A stretch of DNA of 64,000 nt from Ophiosphaerella korrae (Eukaryota > Ascomycota > Dothideomycetes > Pleosporales > Phaeosphaeriaceae): contig JALNQF010000170.1 in the NCBI GenBank assembly GCA_028456385.1, forward strand, positions 30,821 to 94,820. The letters are read 5' to 3'. The notes below the pieces were generated by a model. It was not told the origin of the DNA, made no database searches, and was given only the letters and a program-made list of their open reading frames with translations. Both the position numbers and the translations under genes were made by a program. Below are positions 59,070 through 64,000 of this stretch, piece after piece (the stretch's first letter is position 1; each line of letters opens with the position of its first letter).

Positions 59070-60520
59070 TTCGGCCTGACACACAGCTACCAAGGAGCTA
59101 AACGTGAAAATGGGCACTCTCGGGCTATTATGTAATGGGCATTGTTGGGAGTATTGAGGTATTTATCTTTTACGTGGACATTATTATCGAGATTAGGGGC
59201 TTGGGGCGGCGGGCCTTTGTATGATTAGATGGTATGCATAGGGGCTTGGGCGTTGAGTTTAGCACGGCATTCATATGTGCTAAGTAGATTAGGGACAGTT
59301 TCTTTTCGTACCTCAGACGCGAAGATTGCGTGTTCTTGCCTGTCGTATCTCCCCCATCGTGACTACTGTTCTGATGTTTTAGGGTAAGTATCCGTCACGT
59401 CGGCGCGTTACCTGCTGTAAAGCGCCTGTCGGGCGTGCCATTGCAACTGTTATTCTGGTATTTTGGCAGGAGACCCCCCTCTTGAACCATGACGTGGCGT
59501 GTTGGCTGTTGGTGCCGTAAATACTTGATGACCCCGGCCCATCCTTCCTTCTCTCATTTCTTCCGAGGATTGACCAAACAAAGCTGTGGGATCGTTTTCC
59601 GTATTCCTGGCCTCTGCTGGTTCTTTATGACGACGGGGTCTATTTCAACTCCTTAACCTTCACTCTGCTGATGATTTAAGCGATCGAAATCTCCGTTCAG
59701 TGCCTACATTGACGGAGTATTATTCCCTCTTGTTATTTGAGGTTCAAAAAGGACCGGCTTATAGTTTGTGCCGTGAACAAACTCCCCAGGGTTTGGATTG
59801 GATCTAGACTGGACCGGACCTGGACTGAAGGCAAATCCTACTGGAACTGGACCTGGACATGACCTCCTGGTCGTCCTCGACTGCACCGACCACCAATTCA
59901 TTGCTGCCGCTGAACATGTCGCTAACTATCACATGCTCAAACATTCGATCCTTTTGCCCGTAAGTAGAGTTATCCGAAAAACAGACATGATATGACGGTC
60001 TGGCACTGTTAGGGGATGAGCGTACTTGCGCTCTGTCAACTATTGCTTCACTATATGCCCCCACGTAGGACACAGTAAGGTCGCATTGGTTCCGTGTAAT
60101 CATCGTCGACATCATTGCTACTAGCGGAAGCTTTCGCATCAATCATCCAGTGCCTATTGGCGAGTGGTGTTTTGACTGCTTGCTGAAGCATGCTAGACTC
60201 ATTTACGAGGCTGGATGCAGGCGTCGGGCAAGATCTATCTCGTGATGCGACATTCGCGCTGACCACACTCAATTCTTTCTAGGAAGTTTATTAAGTCTTT
60301 CGAACTCTATTCTCCTCGTATTTATAAGGTTTTCTGAGCTTTGATGGCAATTTTAATTATGTTTTGGTGGAGAAATAATTACTTGAAACTACTAATAAGT
60401 CTACGGAGTTGGTTTTGGGCGTCATGTGCTACTGTGTCTGTGCGCGTAATGCCCCAGTTCGCGTGATGCCCCACCCTTACCAAAGTCGCGATCTCAAAGA
60501 TAAGGCTGCAGAGCCACACA
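59070..60520. other. TOR 3' flank up to the AT-rich boundary
   Basis: About 1.4 kb of ordinary-composition sequence with no supported gene. A patch at about 59,796-59,862 repeats variants of CTGGACC several times (a degenerate hexamer-like repeat). AT content rises from about 60,290 onward. Confidence 0.5.
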
Positions 60521-63500
60521 CAATAGCTATTATTATAAGATTTTGTAGTAGAGTAGTAAGTAGAGGCTTGCGAGTAATTCAGGCTATCTAAATTTTACTA
60601 GGAGGCTAATATTATAGCTAGAGCGAGTAGTTTTACTTAGAGCTACTAAGCTTACTATATATCTACTTAAAACTTTTTATTAGTATAACTTTACTAATAT
60701 TTAATATTTTTAAAATCTTTTTTAATATTAAGTATTACTAAGATATATATTACTATTTAGTACTATAATTTATTTATAGTATAGTATAATATTAATATAA
60801 TTACTATTTTAAAATAGCAATATTTTTTTTAAGCTAATAACTATTTTAAGTTATAATAACTTTCTTACTCCTAGGTTAAATATAATAATTTCGAATTCTA
60901 TTTAGAGCTCTTTAGTATAACTTTAAAAAAAAATTACTTACTTAGACTTACTATTAAAAAATTTATTAAGTATAATAAACTAAGTATTTTAAAAATAACT
61001 TTAATCTTTATATTTAAGACTTAGTAATAATATTAATTTATAAAACTTTAAAATATTATAAATATATCTAGTAATTATATTATATAAAGTTTTATAGTAT
61101 ATAGCTTTATATTTATATAGTTATATTAATTTAAAAGCTATTATTTTAATTATATAGTAGTTTATAGATTTTTATAATATAATCTATTAAAAAGTACTAA
61201 TTATAGAATATAAAATATATATTATATTATTTATATTTAGAAAATTAATCTACTATTAATAATTAGTTAATTTTAAACTTATTATATTTATATATATATT
61301 TTTTAATTAAAATTTTTATAATATATATATATACTTAGTTTAATTATATTTAATATAAATTATTTTAATTTTAAAGTAATTTAAAATATATTATTATTAT
61401 TTATTATAATACTAAGTAGTAAGTAAGCTATTATATTATACGCAAATAAAGCTAAGTAATATAGTATAGTAGAATATATAACTATTTAGTAGTAAATACT
61501 CTAGAGTAAGCGCTTAGAAATAAATACTAGATAGTAAGTATATAAAAATATTAATAGACTTTTATAAACTATTATATTTAATTTCTTTTTTACTTCTTAT
61601 TTTAATAGAGTATTATAACTAATACTTTAATTAAATTTTTATTTACTTATTAATACTTATATACTTTATAATACTTTAATAAAAGTATTAGATTTTAAAA
61701 AAAGTTATAGTAGTTTAATAAAAAGGCTTTTTTATAATAGCTATATAAAGGCCTTATTAGAAAGAGATACTAAAGCTTTTAGAAAAGCTCTTTTTTAGAT
61801 TAATTACTTATAACTTAATAGTACTAGGTATAAACTAAGTAGATTAAATTTTTTTTTTTTTTTTTAACTCTAGCTCTACGCTCTATCTATATATCTACAA
61901 TATAGTAGTTTTAGCTAGGTCTCTTAAGATAGTAGTAAGCTAGATCCTTAATACTCTTTCTATTAAAGTACTAGTTTCTTTATTATATTAGTTATACTAA
62001 TGTAGTTTATCTCTTTATATATAAGATTCTTTATTTAATTCCTTTATTTATAAAAGTTAAAGCTATAATCTTTTTAGCTATAGTAAAGTTAGTAGCTTAG
62101 TAATTATATATATAATTACGTATCTAATTACGTATTAAGTATCTAATTGTATAACTTATCTAATATACTCTTTTAAGTTAGTAACTTATTAGTAAACTAG
62201 ATATTATAAAATAAGTATAAAATTATTAAAGTAGTTTTAGATTTTATTAAGAGGTACTTTATATATTATTTAGTATTCTATTACTTTTACTAGTCTAAGC
62301 TAATTTAAAAAGCTTTTTTATTTATTTATTAGTAAGACTTTTATAAAGCTATCTACTATTATCTTTATTAATAGAGTATATTTTACTTTAATTTAGTTAG
62401 TAGAAACCTCTTATCTTAGCTAATAATTATAGATATTAACGTACTAAAGCTTAGTTTATAGCTTAGCTAGTTTTTTAGTAATAAGCTAGATTATTTAAGT
62501 ATTATTATACTAGATAGTAACGTAATTTATAGGGGGTTTAATATATAGTTTATTAAGTAGTTTTAATATAAATATAGCTTCTTTAGCTACTTATAATAGA
62601 GCTAGTAATTTAGCTTTAGTTATAAAAGTAGTAACTATATCTTACTTATTTACTCTCTATATAATAAGCCTATTAAAAAGTTTAATTATATAGCTTTATA
62701 AGCTTTTTTAGTCTATAGTATTATTAGTAAATAAAGTATTACTAGTAACTTATAATAAGTTACTACTACTTAGCTAGAGTACTCTTAATTTTATATAAGA
62801 GAAATATATAAGTACTTAATTAGTAGCTTTATAGTAAGTAGTCCTTAGGTTTATAAGAAATTAAGCTAGCTATAATATTATAAAAGCTATATCTAGCTAA
62901 GTAGTTATAGTAGTAAATAGAAGTAAACTAATTTTACGTTAGTATTTATTAATCTTAGATAGTATTACCTAACTATTATAGGTCTTAAGTTTAGTAGTAG
63001 CTATAAGTATATTATAATAGATATATAGTTTATCTATAAGCTAACTTATTTTATTAATATATACTACTTATAGTAGTTAAATTATATATTACTCTCTATC
63101 TTAAATTACTTTAATACTAAGAAACTATTAGAGATCTATTCTTCTAGTAATAGTATACTTCTTTTTTAGAAGATTAGTTACTTACTATACTTTTTTAGTC
63201 TTCTACTTATTATATATAATAATAATATTATCTACGTAGAAGAAAATAATAATTCTATCTTTAACTATATAATATAGTTTATATAGTACTATTTAAAAGC
63301 TTATAGCTTTAAGTATAGCTATAAATTCTCTTTACTATAAAAGAAGTAAGATCTAGAGACTATATAAGGCCTTTTAGACTCTAAAAATTATACTTTTCTT
63401 TTAGAATCTCTTTAGTATTCTTATATAGATTTCTTAGTCTATTACTATATAAATAAAAGTATTAGTTACGTTATACTATTTTAGTTTAAGATTATATTTA

Positions 63501-64000
63501 GTAGTAATAGCTATAAGTATCTAAAAGGATTAGCTAGCTAGTATTATAGCGTAAGTCTTTTATACTATAATATTTTATTACTAGTCTCTTTATATAATAA
63601 GTTAAGCTTTATATTTAATAAATTAATAATATTTATTAAGCTTATATATATATACCTATATATAGTCTAGTATCTACTAACTAGTATACTAGATAGGTTT
63701 AGCTAGTACTTTAGTCTATAATCTTATCTAGTAGTAACTAGTTAAGTAAACTTACTTAGCTTCCTTAAATAGTTTACTTATTAGATAGCTATCTAGGTTT
63801 ATTTAGTATAAGAGTAATAATAAGAGTTAATTATAGTAAAGCTTTAGTCTTCTTATAAGTATCTTTTTTATCTTAGCTTTATCTACTAGCTCTCTTTAAT
63901 ACTTTCTAAAGTTACTTACTTAAGTACTAGCTATAAAAGCTACTACCTATAGTATAGTTTTAGATAAGCTATAGTTATTATATACTATTAGCTCTAGTTA
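60521..64000. repeat. AT-rich RIP-degraded repeat block
   Basis: From about 60.5 kb to the window edge the DNA is almost only A and T, with TA-rich words and stops in every frame, and almost no CG. This is the usual result of repeat-induced point mutation of transposon copies in Pezizomycotina. The right half is identifiable as a Ty1/copia relic. The left half (about 60.5-62.2 kb), including a run of 17 T at 61849-61865, could not be assigned. Confidence 0.85.
62260..64000 (-). mobile_element. RIP-mutated Ty1/copia retrotransposon, RT-RNase H part
   Basis: On the minus strand a single frame, broken by many stops, still shows copia reverse transcriptase and RNase H order: KALYSL at 63373-63356, YVDN at 63238-63227 (the catalytic YVDD motif with one Asp changed), KKKYTIT downstream, DIAF-type block near 62,890, NKQDIVTT near 62,650, and LR-stop-EVST near 62,410. 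The changes are mostly G to A in coding sense, as RIP gives. The element runs off the right edge, so integrase and the 5' LTR are outside or unread; no clean 3' LTR was found. It is clearly inactive. Confidence 0.85.

Noticed and set aside
1..64000. CRISPR arrays, operons, 5S rRNA or U6 genes, telomere repeats
   Set aside because: Looked for by eye; none seen, and CRISPR arrays and operons are not expected in a fungal nuclear genome.

Overview
The window is nuclear DNA of a filamentous ascomycete (Pezizomycotina). The evidence is spliceosomal introns of about 45-100 nt with GTNNGT donors and CTAAC-type branch points, fungal protein families, and an abrupt switch near 60.5 kb from roughly balanced base composition to a block made almost only of A and T, as left by repeat-induced point mutation (RIP). 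A dothideomycete is my best guess from overall look only; no species is claimed.

Layout. Left part (0.4-16.9 kb): class II fructose-bisphosphate aldolase (+, 17 exons), a small five-repeat stress-type protein (+), guanine deaminase (-), actin-related protein Arp9 (-), the lysophospholipase NTE1 (+, divergent from Arp9 over about 300 bp) and mitochondrial glycine decarboxylase P-protein (+). A 3.1 kb convergent interval follows, holding a tRNA-Asp(GTC) gene on the minus strand. Next come translation factor eIF4G (-, 20.0-24.7 kb), a 6.2 kb gene-free span, a homeodomain transcription factor (-, 30.8-32.5 kb), and another 3.3 kb gene-free span. The right part is dense housekeeping sequence: THO complex subunit Tho1/Hpr1 (-), then five plus-strand genes: Csm3/Swi3, Ski2 helicase, importin Nmd5, Sec12 and TOR kinase (ends 59,069). 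From about 60.5 kb to the edge is AT-rich RIP-degraded DNA with a broken Ty1/copia reverse transcriptase-RNase H on the minus strand.

The coding genes are unrelated housekeeping functions with no biosynthetic cluster or operon. All multi-exon models were built by hand; each coding sum is divisible by three and ends in the expected C-terminus.

The most unusual object is the tRNA-Asp gene. It has a normal 18-nt intron after position 37, and also a 51-nt insertion exactly between positions 53 and 54 in the T arm. That insertion has the marks of a spliceosomal intron (GTAAGC start, CTAAT/AAC near the end, TAG end), and its last G keeps the core of the B-box. Removing both gives a complete 72-nt cloverleaf with Asp identity elements. 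Other notable points are 16 introns in a 2 kb aldolase gene, a 23-bp perfect hairpin just after NTE1, twin 12-bp palindromes upstream of the glycine decarboxylase gene, and a stop-free 258-nt probable intron inside eIF4G.
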